In this document: positions 5,739-13,500 of the stretch, in pieces
How the letters are laid out: the number at the start of each line of letters is the position of its first letter
How positions within the stretch are numbered: the stretch's first letter is position 1
Assembly (NCBI GenBank): GCA_964523945.1
Contig: CAZGBU010000051.1
Span: 1-13,779 of the forward strand
DNA from: CAKTOF01 sp964523945
GTDB lineage: Bacteria; Bacillota; Clostridia; Oscillospirales; Oscillospiraceae
Direction of reading: 5' to 3'
Length of the DNA stretch: 13,779 bases
Translations under genes and position numbers: made by a program
Notes under the pieces: model-generated
What the model was told of the DNA's origin: nothing
Seen by the model: only the letters and a program-made list of their open reading frames with translations
Database searches by the model: none

Positions 5739-7670
5739 GTGTCAAATGGCGGAAACAACCCTAATCACAAGCAAAACAACAACAATCCCAACGACAACAA
5801 AGGGCCGTTTCAGTCCTGGGTGCCGTTTGTCGTCATCGCATTGATTCTGACGTTGTTTTTCAACTACCTGTATACAATGTTTTCCTCGTCCTATCTGGAA
5901 GAAATCAGCTACTCGGAGTTTGTCGAGCTGGTGAATGACGGACAGGTCAGCGAGGTTGAATTCCAGGACGACCGAATTATTATTCTGACCAAAGATCAGG
6001 CGCAGAACGATCTGTCACGGCAGACCCTCTACTATACCGGGCTGATTCCCAATCTCGACCTGACTTCGTTGACCGAACGGCTGGACGCGCAGGGCGTGGA
6101 TTACTCCGGTGAGGTGCTGGAGGAGGCTTCGCCGATCCTGACGCTTCTGGTGTCGTATCTTCTTCCATTTGCGATTATTCTGCTCGGGTTCTACCTGCTG
6201 ACGCGCTCGATGTCCAAGCGGATGGGCGGCGGCGTTATGGGTATGGGGCAGTCCAATGCCAAAGTCTATATGGAAAAGGAAACCGGCGTCACCTTTGCTG
6301 ATGTTGCCGGACAGGATGAAGCCAAGGAATCGCTGACCGAAATCATCGACTTCCTGCACAATCCACAAAAATACGCCGCCATCGGCGCCAAGCTGCCGAA
6401 AGGCGCGCTGCTGGTCGGCTCGCCCGGCACCGGCAAGACGCTGCTGGCCAAGGCGGTAGCCGGCGAGGCAAACGTGCCGTTTTTCTCCATTGCAGGCTCG
6501 GATTTCGTCGAGATGTTCGTCGGCGTCGGCGCAAGCCGCGTCCGCTCGCTGTTCCAGGAGGCCAACAAGCAGGCGCCTGCCATCATCTTTATTGATGAGA
6601 TCGATGCGATCGGCAAAAGCCGCGATTCCAAGTTTGGCGGAAACGATGAACGTGAACAGACGCTCAATCAACTTCTGGCCGAGATCGACGGCTTTGACTC
6701 AAGCAAGGGCGTCGTGATTCTGGCCGCAACCAACCGGCCTGAAATCCTCGACAAGGCGCTGCTGCGCGCCGGCCGTTTTGACCGCCGCATTATCGTCGAC
6801 CGGCCCAATCTGGCCGGCCGGTATCAGACGCTGCGCGTCCACACACGCAACATCAAGCTGGCAGAAGACGTCGACCTGAACCGCATCGCGCAGGCAACTG
6901 CGGGGGCGGTCGGCGCGGATCTGGCCAACCTGGTCAACGAGGCAGCGCTGCGTGCTGTGCGGCACGGCCGGCAGGCAGTCAACCAGGAAGATCTGCTCGT
7001 CTCGTTTGAAACAGTCATCGCGGGTACCGAAAAAAAGGGCACCGTGCTGACCGATACGGAAAAGCGAATCGTTTCCTATCACGAGGTCGGTCATGCGCTG
7101 GTTGCAGCGCTGCAGAAGCACACACAGCCGGTCTCAAAGATTACGATCGTCCCGCATACCTCCGGTGCACTCGGCTACACGATGCAAATGCCGGAAGAAG
7201 AGAAATTCCTCAACTCCAGGGATGAGCTGCTTGTCGAGCTGCGCACCTTGCTGGGTGGCCGCGCGGCCGAGCACCTTGTCTTCGGTACAAAGACAACCGG
7301 CGCTGCAAATGATATCGAACGCGCCACCGACCTGGCCCGCAAAATGGTCATGCAATATGGCATGTCCGATCGATTTGGACTGATGGCGCTCTCGAATACC
7401 GGCAATCAGTATCTCGACGGCTCCGCCGTGGTTAACTGCGCCGATTCCACCGCCGCTGAGGCAGACGAAGAGGTCCGCAAACTACTCTCGCAGTGCTACG
7501 ACGATGCGCTGCGCCTGCTCAGCGAACACCGTTCGCTGCTCGATGAAGTTGCGCTTTATCTGCTGCAGAAAGAGACAATTACCGGTGACGAGCTGATGCA
7601 GTACGTCAATGCCGAAGCCAAGCAGCTCGGTGCTGCTGAGCCAGATGAGAGTGAGGCAGACGAGACATGA
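5739..7670 (+). CDS. ftsH: ATP-dependent zinc metalloprotease FtsH
   Basis: FtsH is a membrane-anchored hexameric AAA+ protease that extracts and degrades damaged membrane proteins and some regulators. The 643-residue product has an Asn-rich cytosolic leader (1-27), a first membrane helix (about 28-47), a short extracytoplasmic domain, a second helix (about 133-155), the AAA+ domain and the protease domain. Visible motifs are Walker A GSPGTGKT (227-234), pore loop MFVGVGASR (259-267), Walker B IIFIDEID (282-289), the second region of homology ATNRPEILDKALLRAGRFDR (330-349), the zinc site HEVGH (448-452) and a third ligand, Asp525, in GAANDIERAT. Walker A has Ser for the usual first Pro, and the usual PGFSGADL is AGAVGADL (388-395), which suggests a paralogous FtsH type rather than the most canonical one. 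Catalytic residues are all present. The start is GTG. It overlaps mscS by four bases. Confidence 0.95.
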   Translation: MSNGGNNPNHKQNNNNPNDNKGPFQSWVPFVVIALILTLFFNYLYTMFSSSYLEEISYSEFVELVNDGQVSEVEFQDDRIIILTKDQAQNDLSRQTLYYTGLIPNLDLTSLTERLDAQGVDYSGEVLEEASPILTLLVSYLLPFAIILLGFYLLTRSMSKRMGGGVMGMGQSNAKVYMEKETGVTFADVAGQDEAKESLTEIIDFLHNPQKYAAIGAKLPKGALLVGSPGTGKTLLAKAVAGEANVPFFSIAGSDFVEMFVGVGASRVRSLFQEANKQAPAIIFIDEIDAIGKSRDSKFGGNDEREQTLNQLLAEIDGFDSSKGVVILAATNRPEILDKALLRAGRFDRRIIVDRPNLAGRYQTLRVHTRNIKLAEDVDLNRIAQATAGAVGADLANLVNEAALRAVRHGRQAVNQEDLLVSFETVIAGTEKKGTVLTDTEKRIVSYHEVGHALVAALQKHTQPVSKITIVPHTSGALGYTMQMPEEEKFLNSRDELLVELRTLLGGRAAEHLVFGTKTTGAANDIERATDLARKMVMQYGMSDRFGLMALSNTGNQYLDGSAVVNCADSTAAEADEEVRKLLSQCYDDALRLLSEHRSLLDEVALYLLQKETITGDELMQYVNAEAKQLGAAEPDESEADET

Positions 7671-8467
7671 GCTGGGAACAGATCCAGACCTTTTTCAGCT
7701 CGCTGACCCTGGAGCGTCTTGTGCCGGCCGTCATCATCCTGATCGTCGGCATTCTCCTGATCAAGGCGCTGCTGGCGCTGTTCACACGCGCGTTGGAGCA
7801 TTCCAAGCTGGAAAAGAGCCTGCACGCAATTCTGCGCTCGATCGTTCAGATCCTGCTGTGGGCCGTGCTGGCAATCATCGTGGCAAGCGCACTTGGTGTC
7901 AATGTCACAAGTCTGGTTGCCATGCTCAGTGTGGTCAGCCTTGCCGTTTCGTTGGCTGTTCAGGGTACACTGTCGAACTTTGCCGGCGGCATTCAAGTGC
8001 TCTCGGCACACCCATTCAAGGTTGGAGATTTTGTGGAGATTGGCTCTGTCTCCGGCACCGTTGCGGAGATCGGTCTGGTCTACACCAAGATCACAACCGG
8101 CGACAATCGAGAGATCTACATCCCCAACAGTGACGTCTCTACCTCCAAAATCATCAACTACACCTCGTGTGAAACACGCCGGGTGGATCTGAAGCTGTCG
8201 GCATCCTATGACGCCTCGCCCGCTGAAGTGCGCGCGGCACTGCTGGACGCTGCCGCGTCCTGTCCATATGTACTGCATGAGCCGGACGCGGTGGTCCGCG
8301 TAAGTGAATATGGCGAAAGCGCCATTTCCTACACGCTTCAGGCATGGACACAGACAGAGCATTACTGGGATGTATATTATACTGTTTTCGAGCGGATCAA
8401 GGCTGCTTTTGACGAACGCGGTATTGAGATGACCTATCCACATCTGAACGTTCATATTCTGCAGTAA
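7667..8467 (+). CDS. mscS: Small-conductance mechanosensitive channel, MscS family
   Basis: MscS channels open under membrane tension and release small solutes during a sudden drop in osmolarity. The 266-residue protein has the minimal three-helix plan: helices near 18-38, 58-78 and 82-108. The last is the Ala/Gly-rich pore helix VSLAVSLAVQGTLSNFAGGI. It runs directly into the family signature HPFKVGDFVEIG (115-126), the beta domain with EIYIPNS (149-155), and an alpha/beta C-terminal domain. The length is close to that of E. coli MscS (286). The ATG overlaps the ftsH stop in an ATGA, so translation is probably coupled, and the Shine-Dalgarno match is poor. There is no extra N-terminal domain as in large MscK-type channels. 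Confidence 0.93.
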   Translation: MSWEQIQTFFSSLTLERLVPAVIILIVGILLIKALLALFTRALEHSKLEKSLHAILRSIVQILLWAVLAIIVASALGVNVTSLVAMLSVVSLAVSLAVQGTLSNFAGGIQVLSAHPFKVGDFVEIGSVSGTVAEIGLVYTKITTGDNREIYIPNSDVSTSKIINYTSCETRRVDLKLSASYDASPAEVRAALLDAAASCPYVLHEPDAVVRVSEYGESAISYTLQAWTQTEHYWDVYYTVFERIKAAFDERGIEMTYPHLNVHILQ

Positions 8468-8487
8468 GACTGCCCGTCGTGCGAAAC

Positions 8488-8494
8488 GGAGGAG
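8488..8494 (+). promoter_or_regulatory. Ribosome binding site of the popT-like gene
   Basis: GGAGGAG lies nine bases before the ATG at 8504. The 36-base gap after mscS holds no promoter or terminator that I can see, so this gene is probably read from the ftsH promoter. Confidence 0.65.
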
Positions 8495-8503
8495 ACGCAG
8501 CGG

Positions 8504-9409
8504 ATGATTCTCAACGCATTTCACGGGTTCTGCATGGCGCTTGCAGACAGCGTGCCGGGCGTGTCCGGCGGTACCATTGCGTTCATTCTCGGCTTTTATG
8601 AGCGGTTCTTGGACGCACTGCACGGTTTCTTCGGCACAGATCGGAGCGCACGGCTGAGCGCGTTCCGCTACCTGCTCAATCTCGGCGTCGGCTGGTGCAT
8701 TGGAATGCTGCTGTGCCTGGTGCTGATCGCGCGGCTGCTCGATCAGCAGATCTATCTGCTCAGCTCGCTCTTCCTTGGGCTGACCGTAGCGTCCATCCCG
8801 TCAATCATCCTGTCAGAGCGGAAAAGCCTTGCGGGCCAATGGCGCTGGTCGTTCTTCATGCTGCTCGGAGCAGCTGCCGTCGTCGGTCTGACTGCACTGC
8901 GCGAATCGCCGCTGATCAGCACCGCAGTCAACTATCACGCGCTGCGCGGCGCAGATTATATCTACCTGTTTGCCACAGGTATGCTCGCGATCGGAGCGAT
9001 GGTGCTGCCCGGCATTTCCGGTTCAAGCCTGCTGATGATTTTCGGCGTCTATGTCCCGACGGTGCGCGCAATCGCACAGCTGCTGGCACTGGAATTTGCC
9101 GTGCTGCCCGGTATTTTGGTATTGGCGCTTGGCTTTGCCGTCGGTGCGGGACTGTTTTCCCGCGTGATTCAGGCCGGGATGCGCCGCTACCGCGCGCAGA
9201 TGATCTGGCTCATTCTCGGCCTGATGGTCGGCTCGCTGTATGCAATCTGTCTCGGTCCGACGACAATGGAAACGCCGCTGCCGCCGCTGACCTGGGAGTG
9301 CTTCCACCCGCTGGGATTCCTGGCCGGCATTCTGGTCCTAGTTGCACTGGAGGCCCTGCGCCGTATGACGGAGCGCCGGACACAAAATCCTGCGCCGCCT
9401 AAATCATAA
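8504..9409 (+). CDS. popT: DUF368/PopT-family undecaprenyl-phosphate carrier
   Basis: DUF368 proteins (PopT) are one of the two known families that return undecaprenyl phosphate to the inner leaflet, so that peptidoglycan and teichoic acid synthesis can reuse it. The 301-residue polytopic protein carries the hallmark DSVPGVSGGTIAFILGFYE (15-33) right at the N-terminus. A matching second element, GAMVLPGISGSSLLMIFGVY (164-183), gives the paired re-entrant PGxSG loops of an inverted-repeat carrier. The protein is otherwise a series of hydrophobic helices, with a short basic tail (RRMTERR). It is the third gene of the ftsH unit. The family assignment is firm; the transport role is taken from characterised members and the symbol is given on that basis. 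Confidence 0.85.
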   Translation: MILNAFHGFCMALADSVPGVSGGTIAFILGFYERFLDALHGFFGTDRSARLSAFRYLLNLGVGWCIGMLLCLVLIARLLDQQIYLLSSLFLGLTVASIPSIILSERKSLAGQWRWSFFMLLGAAAVVGLTALRESPLISTAVNYHALRGADYIYLFATGMLAIGAMVLPGISGSSLLMIFGVYVPTVRAIAQLLALEFAVLPGILVLALGFAVGAGLFSRVIQAGMRRYRAQMIWLILGLMVGSLYAICLGPTTMETPLPPLTWECFHPLGFLAGILVLVALEALRRMTERRTQNPAPPKS

Positions 9410-9413
9410 TAGC

Positions 9414-9450
9414 AAAAAAGGACCTGCTGCTTGCCGCAGCAGGTCTTTTC
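9414..9450. terminator. Bidirectional terminator between popT and the beta-helix gene
   Basis: GACCTGCTGC (9421-9430) pairs perfectly with GCAGCAGGTC (9436-9445) across a five-base loop. An A-tract lies on the left and TTTTCTATATTTTAT on the right, so there is a U-tract for both strands. It ends popT on the plus strand. It also ends the convergent gene, whose stop codon is 11 bases from the stem. Confidence 0.92.
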
Positions 9451-9456
9451 TATATT

Positions 9457-10863
9457 TTATTCTACGCAAAGCGTGCCGCCGCCGGCCAGCACATAGGTGC
9501 CGGAGAGCGTGCAGCCCTCCCCTGCCTCAGCTGTGATCGTCACACCAGCCGGCGCATCGATCTGGCTGACTCGCACATCACCAATCAGGACAACCGTACT
9601 CTCACCGGTCGCAGTCCAGCGCGATGCGCCGTCCATCGTCAAATATGCATTCACAACCGCGCCGCGCAGCGAGGTCGCCGACAGCGTCACCTTCATAGAG
9701 CGATCCGTGTCCTCATTGAGCAGGTCACCCTCGACCTGCATCGCGGTCAGCGCAATGTTGTTTCCGAATACCGGCTTGTCCCCGACTTTTGTCGCGCACT
9801 CGTCCGGATTGACAATCGCGCGTACAAGCACGCCCGTCTTGCTCCTGATCTGCGCGCCAACCATGTCAATGTATGTATTGCAGCTGCGCAGCAACAGGAA
9901 TTCCTCGCCGCACAGGAAGCAGCCGCCGCGCACAAAGAGCTGGCCAATCTCGGTGTCAATGCCCATGACGTCATGGATCATCGCACCGTACTTACCGGAC
10001 TCCGCCGTGCAGTTATTCCATGCCAGATCGCATTCACCGGCCAGGATTGCAGTATGCGTAGCCGTGTGGAAGCGGCAATTGTTGAGCACAACGTGGCAGT
10101 CGCCGTCAGAATATGCGCCGTAGCCCTTGTCCTTCACGGTGACATCGCAATTGTTGGCCTCCAGATAGACATAGCCGTTACCGGCGTCGGTCGACAGGCC
10201 GGCCCAGCCAGCTGCAACAATGGTGGAATCATAGAAATAGGTCTTGGAATTATCCATCGACAGATGGCAGCGGCTTGTACCGCCGATCTCGAGCGCCGCA
10301 GGCGGCTCGAGCATGCCCATGCCGATCTTCGGCTCATACCCCTCCGGCAGCTCGCCGCCGTCAACGGTCAGGCGGCAGTTGCGGATGATCGCGGTGCTGC
10401 CGCCGGTAACCTCAGTGCAGCTTCTGGCCGCACCGGCCATGTGGATATCGAGATTCTCCAGTACAACGTCGCTTTCATGGTTAACCAGAATGCCCGCACC
10501 GATGCCGGCAAAGTCATCCTCTCCCAGACCGGACATTTCGATTTTGCTGTCTTTCACGGTATAATTCTTGCAGCCATCCAAATAGATACCGTTGAGCTTC
10601 TCCTGCTCAAACGAGAGCGACAGATCGGACAGGCCGTGTGCCAGCGCGCCGTCCGGCGCAAGCTTCAGCTCGGACTGATCTGCGTTGTACTCATTGTTCA
10701 CAACGCGGACCACCGTCGTGAGCGGTTTGTTCAGATCCGGCCAGCTCCAGCCATCGTCGGGATAGACCAGCTCCGGCTTGTTCTGAATGCCACCCGTACG
10801 CTGCATGCCAAATGGCGGAACGGCGGATGGAAACACCTTTGACGTCTCGTCAATCAGTTTCAT
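9457..10863 (-). CDS. Right-handed parallel beta-helix repeat protein, no signal peptide
   Basis: I do not recognise a named family. The 468-residue protein is built of short imperfect turns from about 92 to 345. They have a repeated Asn-Cys or similar step at the end of a strand: DGC (96-98), RNC (161-163), NNC (237-239), NNC (261-263) and NNC (283-285). Gly-rich turns such as GAGIL, GWAGLS, GYGAYS and KYGAMI lie between them. This ladder is typical of right-handed beta-helices of the pectate lyase or carbohydrate-binding type. The N-terminus MKLIDETSKVFPSAVPPFG is not a signal peptide and I see no membrane helix or sorting motif, so a cytoplasmic location is inferred. No catalytic set of any known lyase or hydrolase is evident. 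The start at 10863 is fixed by a near-perfect AAGGAGGT six bases upstream. The gene has its own promoter and terminator and is monocistronic. Confidence 0.8.
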   Translation of the reverse strand: MKLIDETSKVFPSAVPPFGMQRTGGIQNKPELVYPDDGWSWPDLNKPLTTVVRVVNNEYNADQSELKLAPDGALAHGLSDLSLSFEQEKLNGIYLDGCKNYTVKDSKIEMSGLGEDDFAGIGAGILVNHESDVVLENLDIHMAGAARSCTEVTGGSTAIIRNCRLTVDGGELPEGYEPKIGMGMLEPPAALEIGGTSRCHLSMDNSKTYFYDSTIVAAGWAGLSTDAGNGYVYLEANNCDVTVKDKGYGAYSDGDCHVVLNNCRFHTATHTAILAGECDLAWNNCTAESGKYGAMIHDVMGIDTEIGQLFVRGGCFLCGEEFLLLRSCNTYIDMVGAQIRSKTGVLVRAIVNPDECATKVGDKPVFGNNIALTAMQVEGDLLNEDTDRSMKVTLSATSLRGAVVNAYLTMDGASRWTATGESTVVLIGDVRVSQIDAPAGVTITAEAGEGCTLSGTYVLAGGGTLCVE

Positions 10864-10869
10864 AAATAG

Positions 10870-10877
10870 ACCTCCTT
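10870..10877 (-). promoter_or_regulatory. Strong ribosome binding site of the beta-helix gene
   Basis: AAGGAGGT on the minus strand lies six bases before the ATG at 10863. It excludes the longer frame starting at 10914, which would begin within the -10 element. Confidence 0.85.
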
Positions 10878-10894
10878 GTGTCAATGCGTAAGCG

Positions 10895-10907
10895 GTCAAA
10901 ATTTGAC
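10895..10907 (-). promoter_or_regulatory. Palindrome at the predicted transcription start, possible operator
   Basis: GTCAAA and TTTGAC form a perfect inverted repeat around a single base. It covers roughly +1 to +13 of the predicted transcript of the beta-helix gene, a position where a bound repressor would block initiation. The palindrome is short and AT-rich, so chance is possible. Confidence 0.35.
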
Positions 10908-10914
10908 TGTTCAT

Positions 10915-10943
10915 ATTTTAAACGTTCCATCCTGTGATGTAAA
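10915..10943 (-). promoter_or_regulatory. Sigma-A-type promoter of the beta-helix gene
   Basis: TTTACA (10938-10943) and TAAAAT (10915-10920) are spaced by exactly 17 bases, each one mismatch from consensus. Transcription would start near 10908, giving a leader of about 45 bases. Confidence 0.8.
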
Positions 10944-11009
10944 GAATAATTTTCACCCGGCTCATGAATTTCTCATTCGCGGTAATACTATCGCCACAAG
11001 GCGGTGCGT

Positions 11010-12089
11010 ATGATGAATGGTTTCTCCTGTCACACTAGAATCCTATCGGGAACAGATGCACTGTCACACCTGAACACGCTGCATTTTCAGCGCGTTCTGG
11101 TCGTGACAGACGCTTATTTTTCGAAAAACGGCTTGGCTGCACAGATCGCAGCGCGCATCCCTGGCGCCGCGGTGCAGATTTTCGACGAGGTGACGCCTGA
11201 TCCGGAGCTGGCACTGGTTGCACGAGGCGTGGCGCAGATCACATCATTTTCGCCTGACTGCATTCTCGCGCTCGGCGGCGGAAGCCCCATGGACTGCGCC
11301 AAGGCCATGAAATACCTGTCCGACACAGCGGCTGCGCTCATCGCAATTCCAACCACCTCCGGCACTGGCAGCGAAGTCACAACATTTTCTATCATCACAA
11401 ACGGCGCGGTCAAGCTGCCGCTGATTGACGATGCGCTCGCACCTGATCTGGCAATTCTTGACCCGTCTCTGCTTGCAGCGCTACCACCAAATCTGATCGC
11501 TGACGCCGGCTTTGATATTCTTGCGCACTGCCTCGAGGCTGCGGTTGCAACCGGCGCCTCCGCTGCCAGCCAGGCACTCTCACAGGCGGCTTTCGCCTGT
11601 GCCTATGAAAACCTGCCGGCCTCGTATCGCGGCGATCCATCCGTGCGGCTCGCCATACACGAGGCGGCGTGTATGGCGGGGATTGCATTCAACAGTGCCG
11701 GTCTTGGCGTATGTCACGCGCTCTCGCATGCACTCGGCGGGCGTTTTCATGTGCCGCACGGCAGGCTGAATGCAGTGCTGCTGCCGGCCGTGATCGAGTA
11801 TAACGCGGAAACAAGCCTGCCGGACTATGCTGCGCTCGCTGCAAAAGCAGGCATCGCCGGCTCAACGCCGCGACTTCAGCTGCGCAATCTGCTATCGGGG
11901 CTGCGGCGGCTGCGCGCGGCACTTGGCCTCCCGGAGACACTCTCACAGCTTGGCATTGCGCCGGAAGCGCTCCGGCAGGAAGAAGATGCGCTCTGCCGCG
12001 CGGCGCTTGAGGATCGGTGTATTCAGACCAATCCGGTTGCGGTGGACACACAGGCGCTGCGGACGCTCCTGAAAGCGGTGGCCGGATGA
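11010..12089 (+). CDS. Iron-containing alcohol dehydrogenase, EutG/PduQ-like
   Basis: This family reduces aldehydes to alcohols with NADH in the cytoplasm; in eut and pdu loci it removes acetaldehyde or propionaldehyde. The 359-residue protein (start at the first ATG) has the nucleotide site LALGGGSPMDCAKA (86-99) and PTTSGTGSEVT (114-124). All four metal ligands are present at the family spacing: Asp169, His173, His236 and His250, the same intervals as in E. coli FucO (4, 63 and 14), with the extra His240 also kept. It is somewhat shorter than the usual 380-390 residues, mainly in the C-terminal helical domain. AAGG lies eight bases before the ATG at 11010; a GTG at 11004 and an ATG at 11013 are alternatives. 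The stop overlaps eutA by four bases, which ties it to ethanolamine metabolism. I saw no convincing promoter just upstream. Substrate preference is inferred from context. Confidence 0.88.
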   Translation: MMNGFSCHTRILSGTDALSHLNTLHFQRVLVVTDAYFSKNGLAAQIAARIPGAAVQIFDEVTPDPELALVARGVAQITSFSPDCILALGGGSPMDCAKAMKYLSDTAAALIAIPTTSGTGSEVTTFSIITNGAVKLPLIDDALAPDLAILDPSLLAALPPNLIADAGFDILAHCLEAAVATGASAASQALSQAAFACAYENLPASYRGDPSVRLAIHEAACMAGIAFNSAGLGVCHALSHALGGRFHVPHGRLNAVLLPAVIEYNAETSLPDYAALAAKAGIAGSTPRLQLRNLLSGLRRLRAALGLPETLSQLGIAPEALRQEEDALCRAALEDRCIQTNPVAVDTQALRTLLKAVAG

Positions 12090-13489
12090 CGGATTCCATT
12101 CTTTCCGTCGGCATTGATATTGGGACAAGCACGACCCAGCTGATTTTTTCCCGTCTCCATCTGGAGAACCAGGCGGCTGCGTTCACTGTGCCACGCTTTG
12201 CCATCACGGAAAAAGAGATTCTGTACCGCAGCCAGATTCACTTCACGCCGCTTTTATCCGACACCGTAATCGACACCGAGGGCGTGCGCGCAATTGTCGA
12301 CGAAGAATACTGCGCCGCCGGCATCGATCGCAGCAGAATCGACACCGGCGCAGTCATCATCACCGGCGAAACAGCACGTAAAGACAATGCCCGCGAGGTC
12401 CTGCAGGCGCTGTCCGGCTACGCAGGAGAGTTTGTCGTTGCGACGGCCGGACCAGATCTGGAAAGCGTTCTGGCCGCGCGCGGCGCAAGCATCGACCGGT
12501 ATTCCGATTCGCATGCATGCTGCGTGCTCAACTTCGACATCGGCGGCGGAACCTCCAATCTGGCTCTCTTCTGTCGCGGTGAGCTGTCCGGCGCAGGCTG
12601 CGTCAATGTGGGTGGTCGGTTGATTAAGCTCGATCCGGCGGGCCGAATCACCTATTTATCCCCCGTACTGGCCGGCCGGTTTCCACTGCAGGTTGGCCAG
12701 GTGGTAACACCTGCGGATCTGTCCGATGTCATCGCGGAGCTGGTGCAGGCGCTTGAAGAAGCTGGCGGGCTGCGACCACACAGCGCGGTGCTTGAACACT
12801 ATCTGACGACCGGCGCCATCGACCTGCCCGCGCAGCCGATCTTCTCGTTTTCCGGCGGTGTGGCTGATCTCATCTATGACGACAGCACGACGGACTGGCT
12901 GGCCTATGGGGATATCGGCGTACTGCTCGGGCGTGCAATCCGCGCGTCAAGATTGTTTGCTGCCACGCACATTCGCGGCAGCGAAACCATCCGCGCCACC
13001 GTCGTCGGTGCCGGTGCGCACACAACCGACGTATCCGGCAGCACCATCCGATATAAGGGCGCTGCGCTTCCGGTCAAAAACCTGCCCGTCGTCTCCGTAA
13101 CCGACGCGGAGGACTCGCCGGAATTACTTCCCGTCCGCATCCACGAACGGCTGGCCTGGCACTGTGAGGACGGAATATACTCCCCTGCTGTCCTTGCGCT
13201 GTCCGGCCGCAGCTTTCAACGCTTTGCGCAGGTGCTCTCACTCGCAGAAGCAATCGTGGAAGGCGCGCGGGATTATCTGCAAGCGGGGCTGACCCTGTAC
13301 GTCTGTGTCGAACAGGATATGGCCAAGGCGCTTGGCCAGAGCCTGCTGGCGCTTCTGCCGGAACCGAAACGGCTCGTGTGCATTGACTCGCTCCAGCTGC
13401 AGACTGGGCAGTATCTGGACATCGGCACACCTGTCGCGGACGGCAGCGTGCTGCCTGTTGTCATCAAAACGCTGATATTTGAATCGTGA
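12086..13489 (+). CDS. eutA: Ethanolamine ammonia-lyase reactivating factor EutA
   Basis: EutA is an ASKHA-fold ATPase that swaps damaged cobalamin for fresh adenosylcobalamin in ethanolamine ammonia-lyase (EutBC). The 467-residue protein is full length for the family. The first phosphate motif is SVGIDIGTSTTQLIFSRL (7-24) and the second is NFDIGGGTSNLALF (149-162); SFSGGVADLIY (254-264) and VVGAGAHTTDVSGSTI (306-321) are also typical. The start at 12086 is chosen because it forms the ATGA overlap with the dehydrogenase stop; the frame is open 23 codons further upstream, but that stretch lies within the previous gene. The next gene is eutB, its natural client, and that gene is broken here. 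No lesion is visible in eutA itself, so it is either still used with another EutBC in the genome or has only recently lost its role. Confidence 0.93.
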   Translation: MTDSILSVGIDIGTSTTQLIFSRLHLENQAAAFTVPRFAITEKEILYRSQIHFTPLLSDTVIDTEGVRAIVDEEYCAAGIDRSRIDTGAVIITGETARKDNAREVLQALSGYAGEFVVATAGPDLESVLAARGASIDRYSDSHACCVLNFDIGGGTSNLALFCRGELSGAGCVNVGGRLIKLDPAGRITYLSPVLAGRFPLQVGQVVTPADLSDVIAELVQALEEAGGLRPHSAVLEHYLTTGAIDLPAQPIFSFSGGVADLIYDDSTTDWLAYGDIGVLLGRAIRASRLFAATHIRGSETIRATVVGAGAHTTDVSGSTIRYKGAALPVKNLPVVSVTDAEDSPELLPVRIHERLAWHCEDGIYSPAVLALSGRSFQRFAQVLSLAEAIVEGARDYLQAGLTLYVCVEQDMAKALGQSLLALLPEPKRLVCIDSLQLQTGQYLDIGTPVADGSVLPVVIKTLIFES

Positions 13490-13493
13490 GGTG
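13488..13493 (+). promoter_or_regulatory. Ribosome binding site of the eutB remnant
   Basis: GAGGTG overlaps the eutA stop codon and lies seven bases before a TTG that begins a good EutB N-terminus. It shows the remnant descends from a normal, translationally coupled eutB. Confidence 0.6.
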
Positions 13494-13500
13494 CTGAATT

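Noticed and set aside
7556..8623. 355-codon minus-strand frame over mscS
   Set aside because: It spans the ftsH-mscS and mscS-popT junctions on the other strand. The composition is that of a shadow frame and the plus-strand genes are certain.
10894..10907. CtsR heat-shock operator (GGTCAAA boxes)
   Set aside because: One GGTCAAA is present, but CtsR needs a direct repeat of the heptamer three bases apart. Here the second half is inverted and one base away.
10864..11009. Promoter or eut-type antiterminator leader upstream of the alcohol dehydrogenase
   Set aside because: TAATAC near 10983 has no acceptable -35. I found no paired hairpins of the EutV-binding type and no cobalamin riboswitch core in this short divergent gap.
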